From positions 248,001-312,000 of the forward strand of contig CAVZCQ010000002.1 in the NCBI GenBank assembly GCA_963773835.1: a DNA stretch of 64,000 nucleotides, given 5' to 3'. The notes under the pieces were generated by a model. It worked only from the letters and a program-made list of their open reading frames with translations. It ran no database searches and was not told the origin of the DNA. Positions 8,344 through 15,775 of the stretch are shown piece after piece. The stretch's first letter is position 1; every line of letters begins with the position of its first letter. The translations under genes were made by a program, and so were the position numbers. This DNA is from JOPF136 sp963773835 (lineage in GTDB: Bacteria; Acidobacteriota; Terriglobia; Acidiferrales; UBA7541).

Positions 8344-9306
8344 ATGGTCCACTGCGCATTCCTGTTTCCCGGACAAGCCTCGCAGTACCCCGGCATGGGG
8401 CGCGAACTCTATGAGAAATTCCCCGCGGCTCGCGCCGTTTTCGATGAGGCGGACCGCGCGCTCGGATTCGCGGTCTCGCGCATCTGCTTCGAAGGCACCG
8501 AAGACGAGCTGAAGCTCACCGCGAACACCCAGCCCGCCATCGTCACCATGTCGGTTGCCGCGCTTCGCGCTCTGGCTTCGAGCGGCGTGGCCCCGGCCTA
8601 CGTTGCCGGCCACAGCCTGGGCGAGTATTCCGCGCTGGTCGCCGCGGGCAGCCTGGAGTTCGCCGATGCCATCCGCGTCGTGCGGGAGCGCGGCCAGTTG
8701 ATGCAGGAGGCTGTTCCTCCGGGCCTCGGCGCCATGGCCGCAATCCTCGGCCTCTCGCCGGCGCAAGTGGACGAAGCCTGCCGCCGAGCGGCTCAGGGTG
8801 AAGTGGTGGCGCCGGCCAACCTCAATTCTCCCGAGCAGACCGTGATTTCCGGCCACGCCGGCGCCGTCAAGCGCGCCGTCGAAGTCGCCTCGCAGAGCGG
8901 CGCCAAGCGCGCCGTGATTCTGCCCGTCTCCGCGCCCTTCCATTGCGAACTGATGCAGCCCGCCCAGGACCGCCTCGAGCCGTTACTGCGTGCTACTTCC
9001 TTCGGCCCGCTGAGGATTCCTCTGGTCACCAACGTCGCGGCCGAGGCCATCGAAAAGGGCGAAGACGCCCGCGAAGCCCTCATCCGCCAGATCTCGCTCC
9101 CCGTCCGCTGGGAGCAATCCATCCGCACACTGCTGGAGCTCGGCGTGGACATGTTCGTCGAGGTTGGCCCCGGCAAAGTGCTGAGCGGCCTGCTGCGGCA
9201 GATCGACCGGTCCGTCCTCTGCGTAAACGTCGAAGACGAGAAAAGCTTCCACGCTGGTGTGGAAAAACTCGCACAGGCTCGCACTCCCGCCGCCGATGCC
9301 GACTGA
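8344..9306 (+). CDS. fabD: Malonyl-CoA:ACP transacylase
   Basis: Transfers malonyl groups from CoA to ACP for fatty-acid elongation. Starting at ATG 8344 gives 320 residues beginning VHCAFLFPGQASQYPGMG. This start is chosen because GGGAG lies about seven bases upstream; a TTG at 8326 overlapping the plsX stop is possible. The catalytic Ser is in AGHSLGEYSALV (about 91), the catalytic His in PVSAPFHCELM (about 200), and QxxL substrate motifs are kept. It is part of the plsX-fabD-fabG run. Confidence 0.95.
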   Translation: MVHCAFLFPGQASQYPGMGRELYEKFPAARAVFDEADRALGFAVSRICFEGTEDELKLTANTQPAIVTMSVAALRALASSGVAPAYVAGHSLGEYSALVAAGSLEFADAIRVVRERGQLMQEAVPPGLGAMAAILGLSPAQVDEACRRAAQGEVVAPANLNSPEQTVISGHAGAVKRAVEVASQSGAKRAVILPVSAPFHCELMQPAQDRLEPLLRATSFGPLRIPLVTNVAAEAIEKGEDAREALIRQISLPVRWEQSIRTLLELGVDMFVEVGPGKVLSGLLRQIDRSVLCVNVEDEKSFHAGVEKLAQARTPAADAD

Positions 9307-9333
9307 CCCTTTGAGAAACCCCCTTTGAAAACA

Positions 9334-10080
9334 ATGTTCAGCCTGAAGGAAAAAACCGCCCTGGTGACGGGCGCGTCGCAGGGCATCGGCCGCGCGACTG
9401 CGCTGGCCCTGGCGCAGGCCGGAGCGCGCGTGGCCGTCGCTGCGCGGAATGAGGCGAAGCTCGCCGAACTCGCCGCTGAAATCTCGGCCGCGGGCGGCGA
9501 AGCGTTGGCCGTGCCCATGGATGTGGCCCGCGCGGAGCAGATCAAAGCAGGTTTCGCGGCCGTGCGGGCGCGCTTCGGGGGCCTGCACATCCTGGTGAAC
9601 AACGCCGCCATAACGCGCGACACGCTGGCCCTGCGCATGAAGCCGGAAGACTGGGACACCGTCATCCAGGTCAATTTGACCGCTGCGCACATCGCCATCC
9701 AGCAGGCGCTCGGCATCATGCTCCGGCAGAAGTGGGGACGCATCATCAACGTGTCGTCCGTGGTGGCGGAGATGGGCAACGCGGGGCAGGCGAATTACGT
9801 CGCCGCGAAGGCCGGCCTTATCGGCCTCACAAAAGCGATTGCCGTGGAAGTGGCCTCGCGCAACATCACGGTGAACGCGGTGGCGCCGGGGTTCGTCGTT
9901 TCCCCCATGACGGACCCGCTCACTCAACAGGTGAAGGACGCGCTGCTGGCCCGCATCCCGCTCGGCCGCTTCGGCCGCGACCACGAAATCGCGGCGGCCA
10001 TCGTCTTTCTGGCCAGCGAAGAAGCGGGATACATCACGGGGCACGTTTTGGACGTCAACGGCGGCCTGTACATGGCCTAG
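9334..10080 (+). CDS. fabG: 3-oxoacyl-ACP reductase
   Basis: NADPH-dependent reductase of fatty-acid elongation, a short-chain dehydrogenase. It has the nucleotide-binding TGASQGIG (about 12-19), NNAAITRD and the catalytic Ser/Tyr/Lys set in VSSVVAEMGNAGQANYVAAK (Tyr about 154, Lys about 158). ATG 9334 gives 248 residues, the usual length; a TTG three codons upstream is an alternative. In most genomes acpP would come next; here an 11-kb RHS island on the other strand lies between. Confidence 0.95.
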   Translation: MFSLKEKTALVTGASQGIGRATALALAQAGARVAVAARNEAKLAELAAEISAAGGEALAVPMDVARAEQIKAGFAAVRARFGGLHILVNNAAITRDTLALRMKPEDWDTVIQVNLTAAHIAIQQALGIMLRQKWGRIINVSSVVAEMGNAGQANYVAAKAGLIGLTKAIAVEVASRNITVNAVAPGFVVSPMTDPLTQQVKDALLARIPLGRFGRDHEIAAAIVFLASEEAGYITGHVLDVNGGLYMA

Positions 10081-10317
10081 GCAATAAATCGAATGATTGA
10101 GAGCGCGAAGCCAGGGGGCATCTCAGTCTTTTCATTGATTCTCTAGAGTGCGCGAGACCCGCGCAAGATAAGGGGAAAACGATTTTACTGCCCAAAACTT
10201 CCAGTTTCCGTTGATGCAGAGAATGGGAGCGGATCAAAGGGCAGAACGTCGTATGATCCCGTGCGCGGAGAACGGGGAGCACGGCAGCGGTTGGCTTTAA
10301 CAAATCCGAGCGACATC
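10081..10317. other. Intergenic junction of the fab cluster and the RHS island
   Basis: No convincing gene. The stretch 10250-10283 matches 54861-54894 at about 27 of 34 positions, and in both places this lies downstream of the last minus-strand gene of an RHS-type locus. Confidence 0.5.
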
Positions 10318-10458
10318 TTATCTCTTCGGGATGGCGGCCAGGAGCCGCGGTACCAGCAACACCGCCGCGAGTACAGTAAGGCCCAAGATGGCTAAGCCGA
10401 GGGCGACGTAGCGCATCCAAGACGAGAGGCCGCAGAATCCAGACAGGCCCGATTCCAT
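10318..10458 (-). CDS. Possible small membrane protein (46 aa)
   Basis: A 46-residue reading frame with one strong hydrophobic segment (YVALGLAILGLTVLAAVLLV) and a basic end (PKR). Its ATG has GGAGG about ten bases upstream, which argues for translation. It lies just downstream of the final gene of the RHS island on the same strand. It could be a real single-pass protein, or the remnant of a larger membrane protein, since another frame just upstream also encodes a hydrophobic stretch. No family recognised. Confidence 0.3.
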   Translation of the reverse strand: MESGLSGFCGLSSWMRYVALGLAILGLTVLAAVLLVPRLLAAIPKR

Positions 10459-10553
10459 CAGGAGCGCGCCTCCAAAGGGTGACGAAAATAAACAATATGG
10501 CCCCCACTCCGACTACCTTGTAAGCCGCGACGACCTGTGAACTGAACCACAAA

Positions 10554-10985
10554 CTACCTCAGGTTCACAGACGTAAATACCTTCTCCATGATTTCTTCGA
10601 CCGAGAATTCTCCCTCGCGGTTCGCAGTTGGGAGTTTGACCCTTTGCGCCGGACGTTTATCGATTCCATTGCTTGTGATAAATGTAAACTGGACCGTGTC
10701 CCAGCGATAAGCGCCCTCAGTCTCGCCCTTCTTGGTGTCAATAAGGCAGGTCAAAACATCTGTCCCTGACGGGGAGTTGTCTTGTTGTGATGCGAATCTG
10801 TGGATGACACACGTCGCCACCACACTTATACATTTGTCTGTCTCGGTCCTGCGAGCGAGGCCGTCATAGAGATATTTTGTGCCGTTTGCGCGCAGTACCT
10901 CGGCCGTGAGGACGAACTCCTTGCCGTTTTCTATCTCACGGTTCGAGCTGTTCAAAACTCGCCGTGAAGTAATAGGACTATTCAT
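10554..10985 (-). CDS. Hypothetical protein, final partner gene of the RHS array
   Basis: A 143-residue protein beginning NSPITSRRVLNSS; no family recognised. It looks soluble and cytosolic, without a signal peptide, and contains EIENGKEFVLTAEVLRANG and a C-terminal SVEEIMEKVFTSVNL helix. It starts one base after the stop of orphan tip 4, the slot occupied by the secreted 250-residue partners elsewhere in the array, yet shows no resemblance to them. By position it could be the cognate partner (for example an immunity protein) of tip 4. An ATG at 11006 inside the tip gene is an alternative start but has no ribosome binding site. Confidence 0.6.
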   Translation of the reverse strand: MNSPITSRRVLNSSNREIENGKEFVLTAEVLRANGTKYLYDGLARRTETDKCISVVATCVIHRFASQQDNSPSGTDVLTCLIDTKKGETEGAYRWDTVQFTFITSNGIDKRPAQRVKLPTANREGEFSVEEIMEKVFTSVNLR

Positions 10986-10986
10986 G

Positions 10987-11814
10987 TCACCACGTACAGA
11001 CCGCATAACATGGAAGAATACAAACTAGGATTGGTACTACTCCTAACTCAGCGTTGAGAAGGATGCAAGTCTCGTAGCATGCCTCGAAGCAAGGCACGTT
11101 AAGGTTCCCGCTGGTAAGCGGCATCGAACCGAGGGCTCCGGACGGGTTTCCAACGCTGCAGGAAGGATCCAACGGCGAGCAGAACGACGGGGGTTGCACC
11201 AGTGGATCCACTGGTGGCGCGCAGTTTGGGTCGGTCGGATCGCAGCCGGTGCTGCAGGTAGGGTCGGTCGAGGGGTCGCAGAACACGGGCGGGCCGCCGC
11301 AAGAAACACTTGCGGTGGGGTCGCAGACCGGTCCGGTGCCGGGGCCGCAGGTGGGGTCCGTGGAGGGTTCGCAGCCGAAACTGTCGCCACCTCCCCCTCC
11401 GCCGCCGCCCCCGACGGCTCCTCCGCCAGCGTCGCCAGACCCGTCCCCGCCGCCGCCGCCCCAATCAAACGTGTCCGGCGGTAGCGCGCCGGTGTCCACT
11501 TCAGCGAGGCCGTTCGGGTCGGTGCGATTCACCGGATCGTTGCGCACGTAGCTGTAGAGGTTCAGCCGCTGCGGGGAGAAGATGTTGCCGCGCACGCTGT
11601 CGGGCGTCTGGAAACGACCCATGCGAGCGGAATGTTCGCGGGCGATCGCGTTGTTCAACGAGCCGGAGAGTTCCGGCTCCATTTGGTAGCTGGTGAACTT
11701 CCGCTTCACGCTGGGCGTGGCCGTGCCCGTGTCGTACCACATGTCTCCATACGGGTAGTTGCCGCGCTGATAGGCGACGTTGCCGAAATTATCCGTGGCC
11801 TCGCGCGTCATCAA
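10987..11814 (-). CDS. RHS orphan C-terminal tip 4 (Gly-run, Cys-repeat type)
   Basis: A 275-residue RHS fragment without an N-terminal repeat region. The first about 100 residues match the end of the RHS core (TREATDNFGNVAYQRGNYPY, RMGRF) and end at the family seam YSYVRNDPVNRTDPNGL. After it come a long Gly run, four or five Cys-bearing repeats of the form DPTC / CDPSTDP, and a hydrophobic Cys-rich end (CFEACYETC...CILPCYAVC). This tip differs from the other three, and the core just before the seam (SPQRLNLYSY) also differs. Translation could start at TTG/ATG in TTGATGACG, but no strong binding site is seen, so it may be a silent cassette. Confidence 0.7.
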   Translation of the reverse strand: MMTREATDNFGNVAYQRGNYPYGDMWYDTGTATPSVKRKFTSYQMEPELSGSLNNAIAREHSARMGRFQTPDSVRGNIFSPQRLNLYSYVRNDPVNRTDPNGLAEVDTGALPPDTFDWGGGGGDGSGDAGGGAVGGGGGGGGGDSFGCEPSTDPTCGPGTGPVCDPTASVSCGGPPVFCDPSTDPTCSTGCDPTDPNCAPPVDPLVQPPSFCSPLDPSCSVGNPSGALGSMPLTSGNLNVPCFEACYETCILLNAELGVVPILVCILPCYAVCTW

Positions 11815-11850
11815 TTGGTCCTGGTGCTGATCGAATAGGACGGAGGCTGC

Positions 11851-12600
11851 CTACATGACGGATCTTCGTTTTTGAGCGGCATCTAGAAATCCGGTGATTT
11901 CCGTCACTGCGGCCTCTGGGCCCTTCGCTTCCAGTGTTTCTTTCACCTCGTCAAGTACGGGGTCTGTGGAGGCGGGGTTGTCTTCCCCCCCTCGCGCCTT
12001 CGCAAGCGCAAGCCGCAAACCCTCTTCCCCGGACTTCCGAAACCCTTGCAAAACTAATTGCAACTGCTTGATAGTCCGCTGCCGGGCCGCCGACAAAGCG
12101 CTTCCCCACTGGCTGGCGCCAAATTTGGAGCCGTCGGAAAACTGGACGAAAATCACTTGAAAAGTGGCTTTCGGAGTGATTGGTTTCGCCCCTTCCTTAC
12201 GTGGGGTCACACTCCAACTCGGCGTTGGCTCATCCAATGATTCGTGCGCCCCAGGTCCAAGCTCCAGCTCTGGCCGGAAAAAGTAGTCAGCCTGCGATGT
12301 GCGGGCTATGCCTCCGCCATAATCTGACATAGCGACAATCGATACCTCGTACGCAAGAATACTTTTACTCGATCCGTTTACGAGTTGAATCTCTATCTTG
12401 CATTGGGTCTTCACGCTGTCGGGCGACAGTTCCTGGCGAAACGAGGCCTTTCCCGACGCCTTGATCGGACTGTTCGGGCCACTAAGATCAGTTATTTGCA
12501 CGAGTAAATCGTAAGTCCGCCCGCCAAGGGCGGAACCCGAAACTAAGAGGAGGAGCGTTGACCCGACCACTCTTGGTAGCGCTGTGTTCAGGATTCCCAT
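11851..12600 (-). CDS. Secreted RHS-partner protein 3
   Basis: A 249-residue protein starting MGILNTALPRVVGS with a signal peptide or lipoprotein-like hydrophobic stretch (TLLLLVSGSALGG). The mature part has strand-rich blocks (ITDLSGPNSPIKASGKASF, SKSILAYEVSIVAMSDYGGG, FQVIFVQFSDGSKFGASQWG) and an Arg/Lys-rich helical C-terminus ending RRSVM. It is a close homologue of 15017-15763 and a more distant one of 13480-14229. It begins 13 bp after tip 3. No known family is recognised; export and pairing suggest a periplasmic or surface partner of the tip. Confidence 0.75.
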   Translation of the reverse strand: MGILNTALPRVVGSTLLLLVSGSALGGRTYDLLVQITDLSGPNSPIKASGKASFRQELSPDSVKTQCKIEIQLVNGSSKSILAYEVSIVAMSDYGGGIARTSQADYFFRPELELGPGAHESLDEPTPSWSVTPRKEGAKPITPKATFQVIFVQFSDGSKFGASQWGSALSAARQRTIKQLQLVLQGFRKSGEEGLRLALAKARGGEDNPASTDPVLDEVKETLEAKGPEAAVTEITGFLDAAQKRRSVM

Positions 12601-12613
12601 TAGACTTGCCTGC

Positions 12614-13479
12614 TCAATGGCCGCTCGAACAGATCGTTGGAGTTCGAACTTGGGAGCAACTAGCGTCGAACTCGACATTGCCGCAACAACAATCGGTAAA
12701 AGTTTTTCCTCCAATCCTATAAGTCAAGCAGTTGTTCGCGCTACAAGAGTATGGGCCGCCGTTGAGATAATCATGCCCGATCTTAAACGTCGGATTGCAG
12801 CACGTGTTTGGTCCTCCCCACTGGCAGTCGAGTGTTGCGTGCTGTTTAGACAGGACCGCGCAGGTCGCTCGATACAAAGGCGCTGTGCAGTTCGAAGGCC
12901 GCGGAGGCGGGGGCCGTAGCGGTGGCAGAATTATGAACGGGCCGCCGCAGTCTGGGTTTTCCGGGTTATCCCAATCGCCCCAGCAGGGTTGGAGGCAGCC
13001 GCCTGCGGGAGTGCAGACCGCGACCAGGAATCTGCCCTCAGGATCAATGAAGTTCACGGGGTCATTCTGGACATAGCTGTAGCGATTTAGCGCCTGAGGA
13101 TCGCGGCTGCGGACTCTATGGACCGGGTCCGGCAAATGAAATCGGCCGAGGCGAGCCGAATGCTCGCGCGCGATCGCGTTGTTCAGTGAGCCGGAGAGTT
13201 CCGGCTCCATCTGGTAGCTGGTGAACTTGCGCTTCACGCTGGGCGAGGCCGTGCCGGTATCATACCACATGTCTCCGTACGGGAAATTCCCGCGCTAAAC
13301 GAAACCTACAAAGTAATGTAGCAGTCTGCGCAGCCAGTCTTTCGCGTCTTCGACTTCTGGGGAAGCCACATGTCACTTTTCTTATGACGTTGCGTTTAGT
13401 AGGCGAGATTACCAAAACTGTTGGTCGCCTCGTGCGTCGCCAACTGGTCCCGGTGCTGATCGAATAGGACGGAGGCTGC
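12614..13479 (-). pseudogene. RHS orphan C-terminal tip 3, interrupted by a 105-bp insertion
   Basis: Homologous to the last about 300 residues of the full-length RHS protein. From 13270 down, the frame is intact for 218 residues (MWYDTG, SLNNAIAREHSARLGRF, YVQNDPVNFIDPEGR, then the Pro-rich linker and Cys-rich end finishing ICSSGH). Upstream of that the frame is destroyed by an inverted-repeat-ended insertion at 13295-13399, and the remaining core homology (13400-13479) is out of frame and diverged. The variable end resembles tip 1 (TCAVLSKQHATLDCQWGG) more than tip 2. The part 12614-13270 could still serve as a recombination donor. Confidence 0.75.
13295..13399. mobile_element. 105-bp MITE-like insertion with 11-bp terminal inverted repeats
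   Basis: The ends CTAAACGAAAC (13295-13305) and GTTGCGTTTAG (13389-13399) are inverted repeats with one mismatch. The other orphan tips and the full-length gene read straight through this point (GCGCTGATAGGC), so the 105 bp are extra. No coding capacity. Size and ends fit a non-autonomous transposable element; a target duplication cannot be assigned with confidence. Confidence 0.6.
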
Positions 13480-14229
13480 CTACATGATGGATCTTCGCCT
13501 TTGCGCGGCGTCCAGGAATCCAGTGATTTGCACGGCTGCCGCCCCCGGGCCCTTCGTTTCCAGCGTATCATTAGCATCGTCGAGGATGGCGTTCGTGAGC
13601 GCCGGATTGTCCGGCCGCGCGCGCGCTTTCGCTAGGGCTAGCCTCAGACCTTCCCCTCCCGAACTCCGAAAGGCTTCCAGGACTATTTGGAGTCGCTCGA
13701 TAGTCTGCTTGCGAACTGCCGACAAGGCGGTTCCCCACTGGCTAGTCCCGAATTTCGAGCCGTCCGCAAACTGGACGAAGATCACTCGGAAAGAGGCTGT
13801 GGGACGTGTTGGCTTTGCCCCTTTCTCACGCGGCGTTACGTCCACGCTGGGAGAATCCTCGTCCACTGTCTGCTGGACACCGGGTTTAAACTCCAGCTCT
13901 AATCGGAAGAAATAATCGGCTTGTTGAGTTCGGCATACCCCGCCGCCATAATCCGGAAAAAGCTCAAAGGACGCCTCATAGGCAAGAACTGTTTTGTTCG
14001 ACACGTTCACCAACCGAGCCGCTATCTTCCATTGGGACTTCACGCTTTCGGCCGACAGCTCCTGGTGAAATGACGCCTGTCCCGAAGCCTTGATAGGGCT
14101 GTCCGGACCGCTGAGATCCGCTATTTGTGTGAACAAATCGTAGTTCTGCCCGCCAAGCGGGGAGCCGGAAACTAAGATGAGAAGCGTCGCTCCCAGCAAT
14201 CCCGGACGCGCTGCGTTTAGGATTCCCAC
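13480..14229 (-). CDS. Secreted RHS-partner protein 2
   Basis: A 249-residue homologue of the other two partner proteins, starting at GTG with GAGGAGG upstream and opening MGILNAARPGLLGATLLILVS (read with initiator Met), a signal-peptide-like segment. Shared landmarks are DLSGPDSPIKASGQASFHQE, VLAYEASFELFPDYGGG, IFVQFADGSKFGTSQWG and a C-terminal ITGFLDAAQRRRSIM. The central part (VCRTQQADYFFRLELEFKPG, VDEDSPSVDV) differs from partners 1 and 3, which are alike there. It begins 13 bp after tip 2, whose variable end is also the odd one out. Confidence 0.75.
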   Translation of the reverse strand: MGILNAARPGLLGATLLILVSGSPLGGQNYDLFTQIADLSGPDSPIKASGQASFHQELSAESVKSQWKIAARLVNVSNKTVLAYEASFELFPDYGGGVCRTQQADYFFRLELEFKPGVQQTVDEDSPSVDVTPREKGAKPTRPTASFRVIFVQFADGSKFGTSQWGTALSAVRKQTIERLQIVLEAFRSSGGEGLRLALAKARARPDNPALTNAILDDANDTLETKGPGAAAVQITGFLDAAQRRRSIM

Positions 14230-14242
14230 GCGGTTTGCCTCC

Positions 14243-14980
14243 TCAACGAGGAGTGACGATGGTCTCGCAAGTTCTGGTAGTTACGCCAGGAATCGCGTTA
14301 CAATTCCTGCCGACGGTAGTATTGGAGCAGCAGCAGACGGTGTGACTTGCTCCTCCATCCCTCCAGGTCAGGCAATTGTTCACACAAGAGTATTTCCGTC
14401 GTGGTTGGAAATATGACGTGCTTTTGAACGTTGGGTTGCAACAGGTATTTGGTCCTCCCCATTGGCACGCGAGCGTTGCCTGCCCCCCATCAGGTGAGAC
14501 CGAGCAGGTTGCTCTATACAGAGGCACTGTACAGTCGGGCAGCGGGGCGGGCGGGAATGAGGGCAGAATGATGAACGGGCCGCCGCAGTCGGGGTTCTCC
14601 GGGTTATCCCAGTCGCCCCAGCAGGGCTGGAAACAGCCGCCGGCCGGTGTGCAGACCGCGACCAGGAATCTGCCCTCAGGATCAATGAAGTTCACGGGGT
14701 CATTCTGGACATAGCTGTAGCGATTTAGCGCCTGAGGATCGCGGCTGCGGACTCTATGGACCGGGTCCGGCAAATGAAATCGGCCGAGGCGAGCCGAATG
14801 CTCGCGCGCCATGGCGTCGTTTAGTGACCCGGAGAGTTCCGGCTCCATCTGGTAGCTGGTGAACTTCCGCTTCACACTCAGCGAGGCTGTGCCGGTGTCA
14901 TACCACATGTCTCCATACGGATAGTTGCCGCGCTGATAGGCCACGTTGCCGAAATTATCCGTCGCTTCGCGCGTCATCAA
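14243..14980 (-). CDS. RHS orphan C-terminal tip 2
   Basis: A 245-residue displaced RHS tip. Residues 1-100 match the end of the full-length RHS core almost exactly (NFGNVAYQRGNYPYGDMWYD, YVQNDPVNFIDPEGR). Next come the shared block FLVAVCTPAGGCFQPCWGDW, a short Pro-rich linker and a Cys-rich end (QATLACQWGGPNTCCNP, CVNNCLTWRDGG, VCCCSN) that differs from tips 1 and 3. The core homology begins directly after the stop of partner 1, in frame with it. No signal peptide or strong start site, so it is more likely a silent cassette than a separate protein. Confidence 0.75.
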   Translation of the reverse strand: MMTREATDNFGNVAYQRGNYPYGDMWYDTGTASLSVKRKFTSYQMEPELSGSLNDAMAREHSARLGRFHLPDPVHRVRSRDPQALNRYSYVQNDPVNFIDPEGRFLVAVCTPAGGCFQPCWGDWDNPENPDCGGPFIILPSFPPAPLPDCTVPLYRATCSVSPDGGQATLACQWGGPNTCCNPTFKSTSYFQPRRKYSCVNNCLTWRDGGASHTVCCCSNTTVGRNCNAIPGVTTRTCETIVTPR

Positions 14981-15016
14981 TTGGTCCTGGTGCTCATCGA
15001 ATAGGACGGAGGCTGG

Positions 15017-15763
15017 CTACATGACGGATTTTCGTCTTTGCGCAGTGTCCAACATTCGCGTGATTTCCGCCGTTGCTGCCTTCGGGCCGTTGGCTTCCAG
15101 AGTTTCCTTGATGTCGTCAAGGACCTCGTTCGTGAACGCTGGATTGTCCAGCCGCGCACGCGCCTTAGCTAGGGCTAGCCTCAAACCTTCGTCTCCCGAA
15201 CTCCGAAACGCTTCCAAGACCAATTCCAATTGCTCGGTCGTCTGCTTGCGGACCGTGGACAAAGCGGCTCCCCACGGGCTAGCGCCAAATTTGGAGCCGT
15301 CGGCAAATTGGACGAAAATCACTTGGAAAGTGGCTTTCGGAGTCGCCGGTTTCGACCCTTCCTTACGCGAAGTCACGCTCCAATTCGGCGTAGGCTCATC
15401 CAATGATTGCTGCGCCCCAGGTCCTAGCTCCTGCTCAGGCCGGAAGAAGTAGTCGGCCTGCGACGTGAGGCCTATGCCTCCGCCATAGTCTGGCACGGCG
15501 ACGACCGATACCTCGTACGCTAGAATGCTTTTATTCGATGCGTTTAGGAGTTGAACTTTTATCTTGCATTGCGTCTTCACGCTGTCGGGTGACAGATCCT
15601 GGTGAAACGAGGCTTGTCCCGAAGCCTTGATAGGGCTGTGCGGACTACTGATGTCCGTCATTGGTACGATGAGGTCGTAGCTCTGCCCGCCATGGGAAGA
15701 ACTCGAAACGAGGAGGAGGGTTGATCCGACCAATCTTGATAGCGATGTGCCCAGGATTCCCAT
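15017..15763 (-). CDS. Secreted RHS-partner protein 1
   Basis: A 248-residue protein beginning MGILGTSLSRLVGSTLLLVS, a signal peptide, with GAGGAG upstream of the ATG. It follows the full-length RHS gene by 12 bp and should be co-expressed with it. Landmarks are ISSPHSPIKASGQASFHQDL, KSILAYEVSVVAVPDYGGG, TSQADYFFRPEQELGPG and TFQVIFVQFADGSKFGAS. It is very close to partner 3. Family not recognised; the mature protein looks like a beta-rich extracytoplasmic domain followed by a helical tail. Immunity, chaperone or co-effector roles are all possible. Confidence 0.78.
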   Translation of the reverse strand: MGILGTSLSRLVGSTLLLVSSSSHGGQSYDLIVPMTDISSPHSPIKASGQASFHQDLSPDSVKTQCKIKVQLLNASNKSILAYEVSVVAVPDYGGGIGLTSQADYFFRPEQELGPGAQQSLDEPTPNWSVTSRKEGSKPATPKATFQVIFVQFADGSKFGASPWGAALSTVRKQTTEQLELVLEAFRSSGDEGLRLALAKARARLDNPAFTNEVLDDIKETLEANGPKAATAEITRMLDTAQRRKSVM

Positions 15764-15775
15764 TGCGTCTGCTCC

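Noticed and set aside
10055..10552. A 165-residue minus-strand frame downstream of the RHS island
   Set aside because: Only its first 30 residues look like a membrane segment; the rest is Arg/Pro-rich and runs into fabG. The smaller 46-residue frame with a binding site is preferred.
11194..11484. Possible CRISPR-like array in the tip 4 region (repeated GGTCGGTCGAGGGGTCGCAG-type units)
   Set aside because: The repeats are short, irregular, in frame with coding Cys-motif repeats, and no cas genes are nearby.
11249..11551. Plus-strand Pro/Pro-rich frame opposite orphan tip 4
   Set aside because: It is the complement of the tip's Gly run and Cys repeats; RHS homology fixes the minus frame.
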